The notes under the pieces were generated by a model. The model worked only from the letters and a program-made list of their open reading frames with translations, was not told where the DNA came from and did no database searches. A stretch of 64,000 nucleotides of DNA from Planctomonas psychrotolerans (GTDB lineage: Bacteria > Actinomycetota > Actinomycetes > Actinomycetales > Microbacteriaceae). Position 1 is the first letter of the stretch; the number at the start of each line of letters is the position of its first letter. A program made the position numbers and the translations under genes. This document shows positions 34,782 through 43,814 of the stretch, piece by piece. The DNA lies in assembly GCF_008642235.1 (NCBI RefSeq), contig NZ_SJEV01000001.1, positions 1,364,001-1,428,000 of the forward strand, written 5' to 3'.

Positions 34782-35804
34782 ATGGCCGCAAACACCGTCA
34801 TTTCGACAGACACCGTCTTTTCAACAGACACCGTCATCTCCGCTGCGTCGCTCACCAAGCGATTCGGCCGCTCCACAGCCCTCGCCGGACTCGACCTCAC
34901 CGTCGAGCGCGGCGAGGTGCACGGATTCCTCGGTCCGAACGGTGCCGGCAAGTCGACCACCCTCCGCATCCTGCTCGGGTTGATGCGCGCGTCCGGCGGA
35001 ACGGTCTCGGTGCTCAGTCGCGATCCTTGGCGCGATGCGGAGGCGGTGCGCCGAGCGGTCGCCTACGTGCCCGGCGACGTGAGCCTCTGGCCCGGCCTGA
35101 CCGGCGGCGAGATCGTCGATCTCCTCACGTCGCTGAGGGGTGGCGCGGATGCCGGCCTGCGTCGCCGCCTCCTCGACGACTTCGAGCTCGACCCGCGCAA
35201 GAAGGCGCGGGCGTACTCGAAAGGCAACCGGCAGAAAGTGGGTCTCGTCGCGGCCCTGGCCCGGCCGGCCGAGCTCTACATCTTCGACGAGCCGACATCC
35301 GGCCTGGATCCGGTCATGGAGTCGGTCTTCCGCGAGCATCTGCGCCGCATCCGCGACGACGGAAGCACCGTGCTGCTGTCCAGTCACATCCTCAGCGAGG
35401 TCGAGCACGTCTGCGACCGGGTGACGATCATCCGCGGCGGGGTGACGGTGGAGTCCGGGTCGCTCGCAGAACTGCGGCACGTCACTCGGGCGTCCTTCCG
35501 TGTCACGGGCCTACCGCCGGAATCCGACGTCGCCGGATCACCGGGGGTACACGCGTTCACCCGCGACGGTGAGTCCGCCTCCTTCGAAGTGGATCACACC
35601 GGGGTCGCCGACGTGCTTACGGCGCTCGGCCGCGCAGGAGTGACGGGCATTCTCGTCGCACCGCCCTCGCTCGAGTCCCTCTTCCTGCGGCACTACAGTG
35701 CTCCGACCGCCCCCGACGGGACGGACGGGACAGACGGCCGCACGCGCGGGACCGGTGCGGCCGCCGCTGGCCGGGCGAGTCACCGAGACGGTGGCACCTC
35801 ATGA
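34782..35804 (+). CDS. ABC transporter ATP-binding protein (DrrA-like)
   Basis: A 340-residue ATPase of an exporter. It has Walker A GPNGAGKST, a YSKGNRQKVGL signature helix, Walker B YIFDEPTSGLDP and the switch SSHIL. ATG at 34782 follows AAGGA. The N-terminus holds a 6-residue repeat (STDTVI/STDTVF) encoded by an 18-bp tandem repeat. The C-terminal tail is Gly-Thr-rich. Its stop overlaps the permease ATG, so they form one exporter, likely for drugs or polyketide-like compounds. Confidence 0.85.
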   Translation: MAANTVISTDTVFSTDTVISAASLTKRFGRSTALAGLDLTVERGEVHGFLGPNGAGKSTTLRILLGLMRASGGTVSVLSRDPWRDAEAVRRAVAYVPGDVSLWPGLTGGEIVDLLTSLRGGADAGLRRRLLDDFELDPRKKARAYSKGNRQKVGLVAALARPAELYIFDEPTSGLDPVMESVFREHLRRIRDDGSTVLLSSHILSEVEHVCDRVTIIRGGVTVESGSLAELRHVTRASFRVTGLPPESDVAGSPGVHAFTRDGESASFEVDHTGVADVLTALGRAGVTGILVAPPSLESLFLRHYSAPTAPDGTDGTDGRTRGTGAAAAGRASHRDGGTS

Positions 35805-37420
35805 GCGGCACGGCGAGACTCGCCCTGTTCACGCTCCGCACCGAGCGGTGGCACCTGACGGCGTGGGTGCTCGGGATCACCGCCCTCGTCCTCGCCTCGG
35901 CGACGGCCGTCGTGACGGAGTTCGCCGCGGAATCCGCCCGTGCCTCCATCGTCGCGGTCGCGGCGGCCAATCCCGCGTTCCTGTTCCTGCGCGGCACCCC
36001 CGACGGCACGTCGCCCGGGTCGGTCTTCTTCTTCCAGGGCTTCACCTTCATCGCCGTCCTTACGGGCCTGATGTCCACCTTTCTCGTGGTGCGCAACACC
36101 CGTGCGAACGAGGACACGGGGCGAGCCGAACTCGTCGGTGCCCTTCCCCTCAGGCGCACCTCCGTAGTGATCGCGGTGCTCGGGGTGCTGCTCCTCGCCG
36201 ACGTGGTGCTCGGTCTGCTCGTGGCGGCGGCTCTCCTCGCCGTGGGTCTCGATGCGGGTGGGGCGGCTCTCACGGGGCTCGCAACGACCTCGGTCGGTCT
36301 CGTCTTCGGCGCCGTCGCCGCGGTGGTCACCCAGGTGATGCCGACGTCCCGCGGGGCGAATGGCGCGTCGGCGGCACTGGTCGGGGTCGCCTACCTCGCT
36401 CGCGCGTGGGGGGATGCCACGGGGCGAGCGAATGCGGAACTGACGAAGGTCGACTCGGCCTGGCCGTCCTGGTTGTCACCCATCGGCTGGGCCCAGGCCG
36501 TCTCTCCGTTCGGCGAGGCCGACGTCCGGCCCTTGCTTCTCTCCCTCGGGCTCACGGCCGTGCTCGGCGCAGTCGCTGTCGCCATGCAGCGCGGTCGCGA
36601 TCTCGGGGCGAGCGTGCTGCGTGAGCGACCGGGGCGCGCGGCCGCCTCCCCGGTACTGCGTTCGGCCGTCAGTCTGGCCTTTCGGGCGCAGTGGCCGACG
36701 CTCGTGGGATGGAGCATCGCCGCGGCGGTGCTGGGGAGCATCGCGGGTGCACTCGCCCCCACCGTGGCCGATGCGATCGGAGGGAACGCCAGTCTGCGCG
36801 AGTTGATCGCGCGATTGCTGCCCGGCACCCGGGCCGACACGGTCGACGTGTTCACGACGGCGATCCTTGGCATCTGCGGCGTCCTCGCGGCGGCCGCCGG
36901 AGTGCAGGCGGTGCTGCGCGCCCGTGCCGAGGAGGGCGAGGGGCGCGTCGAGTTGGTGCTGTCGGCGCCGGTCCACCGCGCGCGCTGGTTGCTGGGGCAC
37001 GTGCTGGTCGGGTTCTTCTCCGTGGTCGTGGTCGCCACCGTCGCCGGATGCGCGGCAGGTCTCACCTTTCTGCTGGGCGGGGAACCGGGGGAGAGGGTGC
37101 CGGGGTCGCTGGCCGCAGCCCTCGCGCACGTGCCGGCCGCGCTGGTGCTGGTGGCCGCCAGCGCGCTGTTGTACGCCCTTGCACCCCGCGTCGCGATCGC
37201 GGCGAGCTGGGCGCTGCTGGTGCTGGCCCTCGTGGCGGGGCAGTTCGGCGATCTCCTCCAGCTACCGCAGGAGGTGCGCGACCTCAGTCCCTTCGCCCAC
37301 TCGTCGGCGCTTCCACTCGAACCCCTGGATGGAGTCGCGGTGATCGTGCTGTGCGGCATCGCCGCCGCGGGCACCATCGTCGCCGTGATCGCGTTCCGGC
37401 GGCGGGACATCCCCGTGTGA
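35801..37420 (+). CDS. ABC exporter permease (polyketide-antibiotic-exporter type)
   Basis: A 539-residue membrane protein with about twelve helices in two similar halves, as in the exporters of polyketide antibiotics partnered by DrrA-like ATPases. The N-terminal TERWHLTAWVLGITALVL segment and the repeated RANEDTGRAELV and RARAEEGEGRVELV coupling helices are visible, so the two halves come from a duplication. It is coupled to the ATPase by ATGA overlap. The substrate is unknown. Confidence 0.85.
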   Translation: MSGTARLALFTLRTERWHLTAWVLGITALVLASATAVVTEFAAESARASIVAVAAANPAFLFLRGTPDGTSPGSVFFFQGFTFIAVLTGLMSTFLVVRNTRANEDTGRAELVGALPLRRTSVVIAVLGVLLLADVVLGLLVAAALLAVGLDAGGAALTGLATTSVGLVFGAVAAVVTQVMPTSRGANGASAALVGVAYLARAWGDATGRANAELTKVDSAWPSWLSPIGWAQAVSPFGEADVRPLLLSLGLTAVLGAVAVAMQRGRDLGASVLRERPGRAAASPVLRSAVSLAFRAQWPTLVGWSIAAAVLGSIAGALAPTVADAIGGNASLRELIARLLPGTRADTVDVFTTAILGICGVLAAAAGVQAVLRARAEEGEGRVELVLSAPVHRARWLLGHVLVGFFSVVVVATVAGCAAGLTFLLGGEPGERVPGSLAAALAHVPAALVLVAASALLYALAPRVAIAASWALLVLALVAGQFGDLLQLPQEVRDLSPFAHSSALPLEPLDGVAVIVLCGIAAAGTIVAVIAFRRRDIPV

Positions 37421-37423
37421 TGC

Positions 37424-37455
37424 CCCACCGGCCCACCGGCCCACCGGCCCACCGG
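37424..37455. repeat. Four tandem CCCACCGG octamers
   Basis: Four perfect 8-bp units start three bases after the permease stop codon. They sit at the junction between the exporter and the pdxA2 leader. Confidence 0.9.
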
Positions 37456-37559
37456 CTGAGCGCCTCGCGCAACCGTCGCGACCCCGGACGATCACCGGAT
37501 GGTGCCCGGTCCGGTAGACATGAGGCAGGCACGACTCACCGACGAGGAAGCGCGGCACC

Positions 37560-38618
37560 ATGACTCCCACCGACCAGGATCCACCCCCTCCCGCACGGCT
37601 CCCCGTGCTCGGCATCACGCTGGGCGATGTGGCGGGCGTCGGCCCGGAGATCACGGCGAAGACCCTGCTGCACCATCCCGAATTGCGGAGCGAGTGCGTG
37701 CCGGTGGTGCTCGGCGACGAGGCGGCGATGCGCAGGGGCGTGGAGTGGATCGGCGGGAACCCCGACGCGGTACGGGTGATTCCGGGCCCGGCAGAAGCGA
37801 CCAACGACCCGGGGCTCATCGAGTTGATCCAGATCGGTGACCCGCTCGGTGACGTCGCACCCGGAAAGCTCGACCCCCGCGCGGGCGACGGCGCATACCG
37901 CTACGTCGTCGCCGCGTGCGACCTCGCGAAGGCCGGCGCCGTCGATGGCATCGTGACCGCTCCGCTCAACAAGGCGGCGCTGCACGCCGGCGGCCACTCC
38001 TACCCCGGTCACACCGAGCTGCTCGCCTCGGAGTTCGGCGCGGAGAACTACAGCCTCGTCCTCTCCGCCGGTGACCTGTACGTGTTCCATGTCACGACGC
38101 ACGTGTCGCTGCGGCAGGCCATCGACGACGTGACGCTCCAGCGCACCGGCCAGGTACTCACGCTCGCCGGGGCGTTCGCCCGCGCGCTCGGCCGTCCCGA
38201 CGAGGAGATCGCGCTCGCCGGTCTGAACCCGCACGCGGGGGAGGGCGGCCTGTTCGGTCGCGAGGAGATCGACATCCTCCAGCCCGCGGTCGAGGCCGCC
38301 CGCGCGTCCGGCCTCCGCGTCTCCGGACCCCACCCGGCGGATGCACTGTTCCCAGGAGCGGTGAAGGGCAAGTGGAATCTCGTGATCGCGACCTACCACG
38401 ACCAGGGTCACGCGCCGTTCAAGTCGGTGTACGGCGACAACGGCGTCAACATCACCGTGGGTCTTCCCACCGTGCGCGTGTCGGTCGACCACGGCACCGC
38501 GTTCGACATCGCGGGCACCGGTGTCGCCCGTGAGGCGAGCCTGCTCCTGTCCTGCCGTCGTGCCGCGCAACTCGCCCCCGGCTGGGACGAGGTCTGGCAG
38601 GCTGCGCGCGGCGCCTGA
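37560..38618 (+). CDS. pdxA2: 4-phospho-D-threonate/erythronate dehydrogenase
   Basis: A 352-residue dehydrogenase of the PdxA family. It is proposed to oxidise 4-phospho-D-threonate or -erythronate, which then loses CO2 to give dihydroxyacetone phosphate. Family blocks are GDVAGVGPEI, TAPLNKAALHAGG, the zinc-histidine PGHTELLASE and YHDQGHAPFK with its histidines. Its catabolic rather than vitamin B6 role is inferred from the DUF1537 kinase upstream. The last eight codons lie within a 45-bp direct repeat that recurs at 45638. Confidence 0.85.
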   Translation: MTPTDQDPPPPARLPVLGITLGDVAGVGPEITAKTLLHHPELRSECVPVVLGDEAAMRRGVEWIGGNPDAVRVIPGPAEATNDPGLIELIQIGDPLGDVAPGKLDPRAGDGAYRYVVAACDLAKAGAVDGIVTAPLNKAALHAGGHSYPGHTELLASEFGAENYSLVLSAGDLYVFHVTTHVSLRQAIDDVTLQRTGQVLTLAGAFARALGRPDEEIALAGLNPHAGEGGLFGREEIDILQPAVEAARASGLRVSGPHPADALFPGAVKGKWNLVIATYHDQGHAPFKSVYGDNGVNITVGLPTVRVSVDHGTAFDIAGTGVAREASLLLSCRRAAQLAPGWDEVWQAARGA

Positions 38619-38638
38619 GCATCCGGTGCGGGAGTCGC
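38594..38638 (+). repeat. Left 45-bp direct repeat (pdxA2 3' end)
   Basis: Runs from codon 345 of pdxA2 through its TGA to 20 bases beyond. It is identical to 45638-45682 except for one base (synonymous). The AraC stop codon begins four bases after it. Together the copies bracket a 7.0-kb segment. Confidence 0.9.
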
Positions 38639-38641
38639 AAG

Positions 38642-39694
38642 TCACGCGAGCGCGACTGAACGACAATGCTGTCTGTACTCCACCGGCGTCCGATTGAAGC
38701 GTCGCCGGAAGCACGTCGCGAAGTACTGACTGGACGCGAATCCGCAGGCGTGGGCGATATCCGACATCCGCAGATCGGTTCCGCTCAGTAGGTCGGCTGC
38801 CTGGGTCAAGCGGAGAGCATTGAGGTGTTCAAGCGGCGATATGTTCAGGATCTGCCGACAGTGATGGACGAATCGTGTCCTGCCGAGCCCGCACTCGCCA
38901 GCCATCTGCTCCACCGTCCACGGTTCGCTGATGCGGTCGGGAAGCTGGGTGATGAACCACCGCACCGTGCGTTCGGTGGAAGAGAGATACGGGTTGAGTA
39001 CCGGCGTCTCGTTCTCCAACAGATCCCGCAGCTCGATCAGAACCTCAGTCGTGGCTGTCGCGATCCGCGCCATCGGCTGGCTGACCTGGCCGCGCAACGT
39101 TCGCTCCAGCGTCGTGACGGCAGAGAGCAGCGCTTTGTTCGCGCGCCACACAGGTCGCTCGTTATGGCTGAGCAGTTCGGTCAGGCGAGCGAGATCGCTC
39201 GCGGGGATCGGCAGCCAACTCGGCCACACCCATTCCTGGTTGGGCCTCCGCACATCGACGTCGATGATGAACCAGGTCAGCGTCGACGACCGAACATTCG
39301 GGCGTCCCACCCGGTGCAGTTGCCAGGGCCGCATTATCGTCAGGTCACCGGCGACGAGGTCGTATTCCTCGCTCTCGCATGAGAAGTCGAGAGATCCTGC
39401 AGTGAGGCAACTGATCTCGATGCCTTCATTCCTGTGCCAGTCGAGCCCCCACTGTTGGTCGCACGTCGCTTCCCATGTACCGACGCTCTTGAGCTGGGGT
39501 AACGCATCCGCTTCGAGCGCTACACCGGGGTACGTCCCCCGCCCGTAGGCGGACATCTTGACCTCGTTGGCGTCACTCGCCTGCCGCAGCGGCGCGCAGG
39601 TGTCCGCGACGAACTTCCCTGTCGGCCCGGCGTACGTAGCCAGCGGCTGTATCTCCACAGGGTCACAGTAGGGCGACTCTCCGCTTTCGAACAA
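38642..39694 (-). CDS. AraC family regulator
   Basis: A 350-residue regulator: an N-terminal cupin-like sugar-binding domain (HRNEGIEISCLTAG, MRPWQLHRVG) and a C-terminal pair of helix-turn-helices at about 250-345 (VEQMAGECGLGRTRFVHHC and MSDIAHACGFASSQYFATCF). It is divergent from the island's isomerase gene and likely activates the whole set when the substrate is present. The stop codon touches the left direct repeat, so it marks the island's left edge. Confidence 0.88.
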   Translation of the reverse strand: MFESGESPYCDPVEIQPLATYAGPTGKFVADTCAPLRQASDANEVKMSAYGRGTYPGVALEADALPQLKSVGTWEATCDQQWGLDWHRNEGIEISCLTAGSLDFSCESEEYDLVAGDLTIMRPWQLHRVGRPNVRSSTLTWFIIDVDVRRPNQEWVWPSWLPIPASDLARLTELLSHNERPVWRANKALLSAVTTLERTLRGQVSQPMARIATATTEVLIELRDLLENETPVLNPYLSSTERTVRWFITQLPDRISEPWTVEQMAGECGLGRTRFVHHCRQILNISPLEHLNALRLTQAADLLSGTDLRMSDIAHACGFASSQYFATCFRRRFNRTPVEYRQHCRSVALA

Positions 39695-39712
39695 GCGATT
39701 TCCTCACATCCG

Positions 39713-39726
39713 GGTTTGCACAAACC
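39713..39726. promoter_or_regulatory. GGTTTG-N2-CAAACC palindrome in the island promoter
   Basis: Perfect 6-bp arms with a 2-base centre lie 18 bases upstream of the AraC start and 93 bases before the isomerase. It is a candidate operator for the divergent pair. Confidence 0.45.
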
Positions 39727-39819
39727 ATCACTGGTCGAAAGTGAACGACAAACGCTGGGCGGGTCCCTAGCGTATGTCGCACGCCAACCCCGGTGTCTCG
39801 ACGAAGAGGAGAAAGTTCC

Positions 39820-40671
39820 GTGCCCATCACACTCGGCTGTTTCGCATTGGTCGATCCGTTCTCAACGCTCGATCACCAACTGGACCGGGTTCGCGATTGG
39901 GGATTCTCCTTCGCCGACGTCACGGACACGGGAGACGGGGCCGTACTGGGGAACCACTTCGGGTTCACCGCCGTGGCAAGTCTCGACGCCAACCCGTGGG
40001 ACATCAAGCGCCTGTTCGACGAGCGTGGGCTGACGATCACCTCGTACTGCGCGCATTCCGACCTGCTGGACCCGACGGCACCGTGGCGGTACGGGACGTC
40101 CCAGATCATGAAGGCGGTGCGAGCAGCCGGAACGATCGGGGTCAAGCACGTGGTCACGACCGAGGGGGAACCGGTCACGGCTTTCGGCCATGGGCTCTCT
40201 TTCGACGAGGCCATCTTCACCATCGCGGAGAAGCTCCACGAGCCTCTCCGCGTCGCGGAGGACTACGGCGTCACCATCCTTCTGGAACCGCACGGCCCGT
40301 ACACCGGAACGATCGACGGAACTTCCGCCCTGCTGGAACGCATCGATTCGCCGGCTCTCGGTCTGAACCTGGATACCGGCAACCTGTGGCTCGCGGGGAG
40401 CGATCCGGTCGAGTACGTGCGAACCTTCGGCGATCGCATCCAACACGTGCACTGGAAAGACCTCGGCGCCGAATGGGAGGAGAAGAGGGGTTCGGTGTTC
40501 GGGTGCGGAATGTCGACGATCGCCGTGGGTTCCGGGGTGATCGATATCGACGGCGCCTTCGCTGAGTTGCAGGCCGTCGGGTACGACGGCCACTCGACCC
40601 TCGAGGTCGGTGGCGACGACGCGGTGCTCGGCTCCGCGGAGTACCTCGTCGGCCTCGGCGCGGTCAAGTGA
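39820..40671 (+). CDS. Sugar phosphate isomerase/epimerase (TIM barrel)
   Basis: A 283-residue xylose-isomerase-like barrel. The metal-binding acids and histidines appear in LLEPHGPYTG, LNLDTGNLWL and QHVHWKDLG, with a final LEVGGDD. The family includes sugar epimerases and the lyases that cleave 3-keto glycosides. GTG at 39820 follows AGAGGAGAAAG. It heads an operon with ThuA and a Gfo/Idh/MocA dehydrogenase, which suggests keto-sugar chemistry. Confidence 0.85.
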   Translation: MPITLGCFALVDPFSTLDHQLDRVRDWGFSFADVTDTGDGAVLGNHFGFTAVASLDANPWDIKRLFDERGLTITSYCAHSDLLDPTAPWRYGTSQIMKAVRAAGTIGVKHVVTTEGEPVTAFGHGLSFDEAIFTIAEKLHEPLRVAEDYGVTILLEPHGPYTGTIDGTSALLERIDSPALGLNLDTGNLWLAGSDPVEYVRTFGDRIQHVHWKDLGAEWEEKRGSVFGCGMSTIAVGSGVIDIDGAFAELQAVGYDGHSTLEVGGDDAVLGSAEYLVGLGAVK

Positions 40672-40719
40672 TGACGCGAGCAACGAGAATCCCGAAACCA
40701 GTGTTCCGGGCGGCCTGAC

Positions 40720-41409
40720 ATGACATCGATCATCATCTTCTCGGGTACGGTCGGCTTCCGACACGATTCCCTCGAGGCCGGAGTTCGTGCCGCCGAGCAA
40801 CTCGGGGCGGATGCGGGCGTCGAGGTCGTGGCGACCGAGGACGCGCGCATCTTCACGTCCAGCGATCTGGCGGAAGCCGCTGCCGTCGTCTGGATGCAGG
40901 CGTCCGGTACCGGCCTCCTCGACGCGGACCAACGTGCCGCTTACGAACGATTCACGGCGGACGGCGGCGGTTTCGCGGGGGTGCACGCCGCGTCCGATGC
41001 CGAACGCGACTGGCCGCTGTTCAGTCAGCTGGTGGGTGCGCGCTTCCGCGAGCACCCGGCAGAACTGCAAACCGCGCCGATTCAGGTCGAACGGCCGGAC
41101 GACGCGTCGATGAAGTCGGTTCCCGAACCGTGGCTCTGGAACGAGGAGTGGTACGCGTTCGAGAGCAACCCGCGGGATTCCGTCGAGGTACTCGCGACCA
41201 TCTCCGAAGACACCTATGCGCCGGGGAGCGCCTCGATGGGCGTGGATCATCCACTTGTCTGGCGGACCCGGGTGGGTGCCGCGCGCGGGTGGTACACCTC
41301 CCTGGGACACTCCGCCGAGGCCTTCGACGACGCGACCTTTCGCCAGCACCTCTGGGGCGGGATCTCATCCGTGCTGAACGACAACAACCACACCAGGAGG
41401 AACAAGTGA
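40720..41409 (+). CDS. ThuA domain-containing protein
   Basis: A 229-residue ThuA protein with a class-I glutamine-amidotransferase-like fold. Motifs seen are TVGFRHDS near residue 10, GGGFAGVHAASD in the middle, MGVDHPLVW and GWYTSLGHS near the end. In rhizobia ThuA acts with the dehydrogenase ThuB in catabolism of trehalose and related disaccharides through 3-keto sugars. Its stop overlaps the next gene (GTGA). Confidence 0.85.
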   Translation: MTSIIIFSGTVGFRHDSLEAGVRAAEQLGADAGVEVVATEDARIFTSSDLAEAAAVVWMQASGTGLLDADQRAAYERFTADGGGFAGVHAASDAERDWPLFSQLVGARFREHPAELQTAPIQVERPDDASMKSVPEPWLWNEEWYAFESNPRDSVEVLATISEDTYAPGSASMGVDHPLVWRTRVGAARGWYTSLGHSAEAFDDATFRQHLWGGISSVLNDNNHTRRNK

Positions 41410-42434
41410 CGTATCGAGCAGCAATTGTCGGCGCCGGCGCCCCCGTCGCCGCTACCAATGCCAACCTCGAGGGGTTCTCCATCGGATACTCGCACGCCCG
41501 CGGCTACCTCGCGTGCTCCGACGTCGACATCGTCGCGATCGCCGACATCAACGAGGCGAATGCGCAGGCCCTGGCCTCGTTCTCGGGTGGGGCATCCGCC
41601 TACACCAGCCTCGCTGAACTCCTCGCCCAGGAACAGGTAGACATTCTCAGCGTCTGCACCTGGCCGACGCTGCACGCCGAAATGGTCCTCGCCGCGATCG
41701 AGGCAGGCGTGCGAGTGATTCTCTGCGAGAAGCCCATGGCCGTCTCTGTCGACGAGATCGACAGGATGGTCACCGCCGCTGACGCCGCGGGCGCCCGCTT
41801 GTTCGTCAATCATCAGCGCCGGTACGAGCAGCCCTATGCGGGCGCTCGTCGGCTCATCGACGCGGGGCACCTCGGTGAACTTGTGAGAGTCGAGGGCTAC
41901 GTAGGCGATGGATGGGATCTGATGTCCTGGGGCAGTCATTGGGTGGACATGTGCCGTTTCCTCAACGCGGACCGCGACGTCTCCTGGGTCCTCGCGGCCG
42001 CCGACTCGAACGGCAACGTGCGCTACGGCCACTTCGTCGAGGATCACATGTTGCTGCAGTTCGGCTTCGCGGACAACAGCACGCTGGCTCTGGTCCACAC
42101 CGGTGCGCACACCTCCGGTGCCGGCCTCATTGTCATCGGCACTAAGGGAACCATGCACCTGAGCGAGAACTCCGCATCCCTCGCTGTCGAAAGCGGCGAA
42201 TCCAGCGACCTTCGACAGCAGTATCTGGACATCCGCCCCGATTCGCGGCAGGGATTCGTCGACGCGATCGCCGACATCGTCTCAAGCATCGCGGACGGCG
42301 GAACCACCCAGATCGAAGGAGTCTCCGGTCACCTCGACACGGAAATCATGATGGCCGCCTATGCCTCGGCGCGGGACGGCCACGTGAAGACACTTCCCCT
42401 GTCAGACCGCTCGATCGACCTCAGGGCGAACTGA
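41406..42434 (+). CDS. Gfo/Idh/MocA family oxidoreductase
   Basis: A 342-residue NAD(P)-dependent sugar oxidoreductase. It opens with a Rossmann fold (AAIVGAGAPVAATN) and has CEKPMAVSVDEID with the conserved catalytic lysine, followed by the alpha/beta domain with WGSHWVDMCRFL. These enzymes often oxidise a glycoside at C3. GTG start with AGGAGGAAC upstream. It is coupled to ThuA, matching the ThuB-ThuA pairing. Confidence 0.87.
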   Translation: MTYRAAIVGAGAPVAATNANLEGFSIGYSHARGYLACSDVDIVAIADINEANAQALASFSGGASAYTSLAELLAQEQVDILSVCTWPTLHAEMVLAAIEAGVRVILCEKPMAVSVDEIDRMVTAADAAGARLFVNHQRRYEQPYAGARRLIDAGHLGELVRVEGYVGDGWDLMSWGSHWVDMCRFLNADRDVSWVLAAADSNGNVRYGHFVEDHMLLQFGFADNSTLALVHTGAHTSGAGLIVIGTKGTMHLSENSASLAVESGESSDLRQQYLDIRPDSRQGFVDAIADIVSSIADGGTTQIEGVSGHLDTEIMMAAYASARDGHVKTLPLSDRSIDLRAN

Positions 42435-42490
42435 ACCACGCACTTGCCCGCAATGTCGCGGGGAACATCACACACACATAGGAGGCACCA

Positions 42491-43813
42491 ATGAATTCCT
42501 CACAGTCGAACCCGGCTCTGTCACGCCGAACCTTCATCGGCATGGCCAGCGCCGCCGCCATGGTTCCGCTTCTCGCCAGCTGCGCTCCGACAACGTCTGG
42601 CGTGGCCAGTCAGGAGAGCGGGGAGGTGACGCTGAACATCTGGAGCAATGCTCCTGACTTCACGAAGTTCTTCGCGAGCCGGGCCGAGGGCCTCTCCGAG
42701 TCCGGGCCGTACGACTACACGATCGAGCAGCTCCAATCCGACGCGGGCGACATCACCACCAAGGCGCTCGCGGCGTACGCCGCCAACGGGGCGCTCCCGA
42801 GCCTGCTCGGTATCGAAATTGCTCAGTTCTCACGCTTCATGAAGAACAACATCGCTGGTGAAGCGCTCGCTGACCTGACCGACGAGATGGGCGCGCCTCG
42901 CGACGCCTTCTACGAGTCACGGGTTCAGCCGTATGTGAGCGACGGTGCGATCTACGCGATGGAGTCGCAGTTCCCACTCGTCACGCTGTATCAGCGAACC
43001 GACCTCTACGAGCAGTTGCAGATTCCGCAGGCGGACACCTGGGATGACTACATCAAGATCGGCGGTGAGATCTTCGCGAAGCACGGCACGAGTCTCGGTG
43101 TGATCGCGAACGACGATCCGACCTGGTTCGGAATGCTGCTCCAGCAGCGGGGAGGCCACTACTTCGATGAAGACGGCAACCTCGCCATCGATAGCCCCGA
43201 GGCCGTCGAGGTGCTGCAGCTCCTCGTCGACGGTGCGAACAACGGTGCCTTCACCGTCGTGAGTGACTTCTTCGGTGGACCGGGGACATCGCTCCTCAAG
43301 CAGAACAAGGTGGCCGCGTACTTCATGCCCGATTGGTTCAACACCTTCATCCTGCAGGCGAACGCCCCGGAGCAATCCGGTCTGTGGAAGCTCGCGCCGC
43401 TCCCGCTTTTCGCGGGTGGTGGTCACACGACCAGCGTGTGGGGCGGAACGGGGTTCGCGGTGTCGAAGGACATCCCCGAACGTGATGCCGCGATCGCCCT
43501 GCTCAGCGACGCCTACGGTACCGAAGACGGACAGGTGGATCGGTTCACCCAGACGGGATACCTTCCCACTCTCAAGTCGGCATGGGACTCCCCGACGGTG
43601 TTGGAGAAGACCGACCCGTACCTGGGCGGGCAGCGGGTGATGGAGCTGTACGCGACGCTCGCGCCGGACGCGCCGACCCAGTATCAGAGTGAGAACTGGG
43701 CGCTCCTCAGTACCGAGCTCGGCGGGGCCATCACCGCCGCCCTCACCGGACGCAAGACTCCCGCGGAGGCCATCAAAGATGCCGCTGCGAGCACGGAGAG
43801 TCAGAGCGCGTGA
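42491..43813 (+). CDS. Sugar ABC transporter substrate-binding lipoprotein
   Basis: A 440-residue family 1 binding protein. The N-terminus carries a twin-arginine motif (SRRTFIG, residues 11-17) and a lipobox LASC (28-31), so it is likely a Tat-exported lipoprotein. The mature part is a periplasmic-binding-protein fold with many aromatic residues expected in an oligosaccharide pocket. RBS is AGGAGG eight bases before the ATG. It works with the two permeases downstream. Confidence 0.88.
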   Translation: MNSSQSNPALSRRTFIGMASAAAMVPLLASCAPTTSGVASQESGEVTLNIWSNAPDFTKFFASRAEGLSESGPYDYTIEQLQSDAGDITTKALAAYAANGALPSLLGIEIAQFSRFMKNNIAGEALADLTDEMGAPRDAFYESRVQPYVSDGAIYAMESQFPLVTLYQRTDLYEQLQIPQADTWDDYIKIGGEIFAKHGTSLGVIANDDPTWFGMLLQQRGGHYFDEDGNLAIDSPEAVEVLQLLVDGANNGAFTVVSDFFGGPGTSLLKQNKVAAYFMPDWFNTFILQANAPEQSGLWKLAPLPLFAGGGHTTSVWGGTGFAVSKDIPERDAAIALLSDAYGTEDGQVDRFTQTGYLPTLKSAWDSPTVLEKTDPYLGGQRVMELYATLAPDAPTQYQSENWALLSTELGGAITAALTGRKTPAEAIKDAAASTESQSA

Positions 43814-43814
43814 G

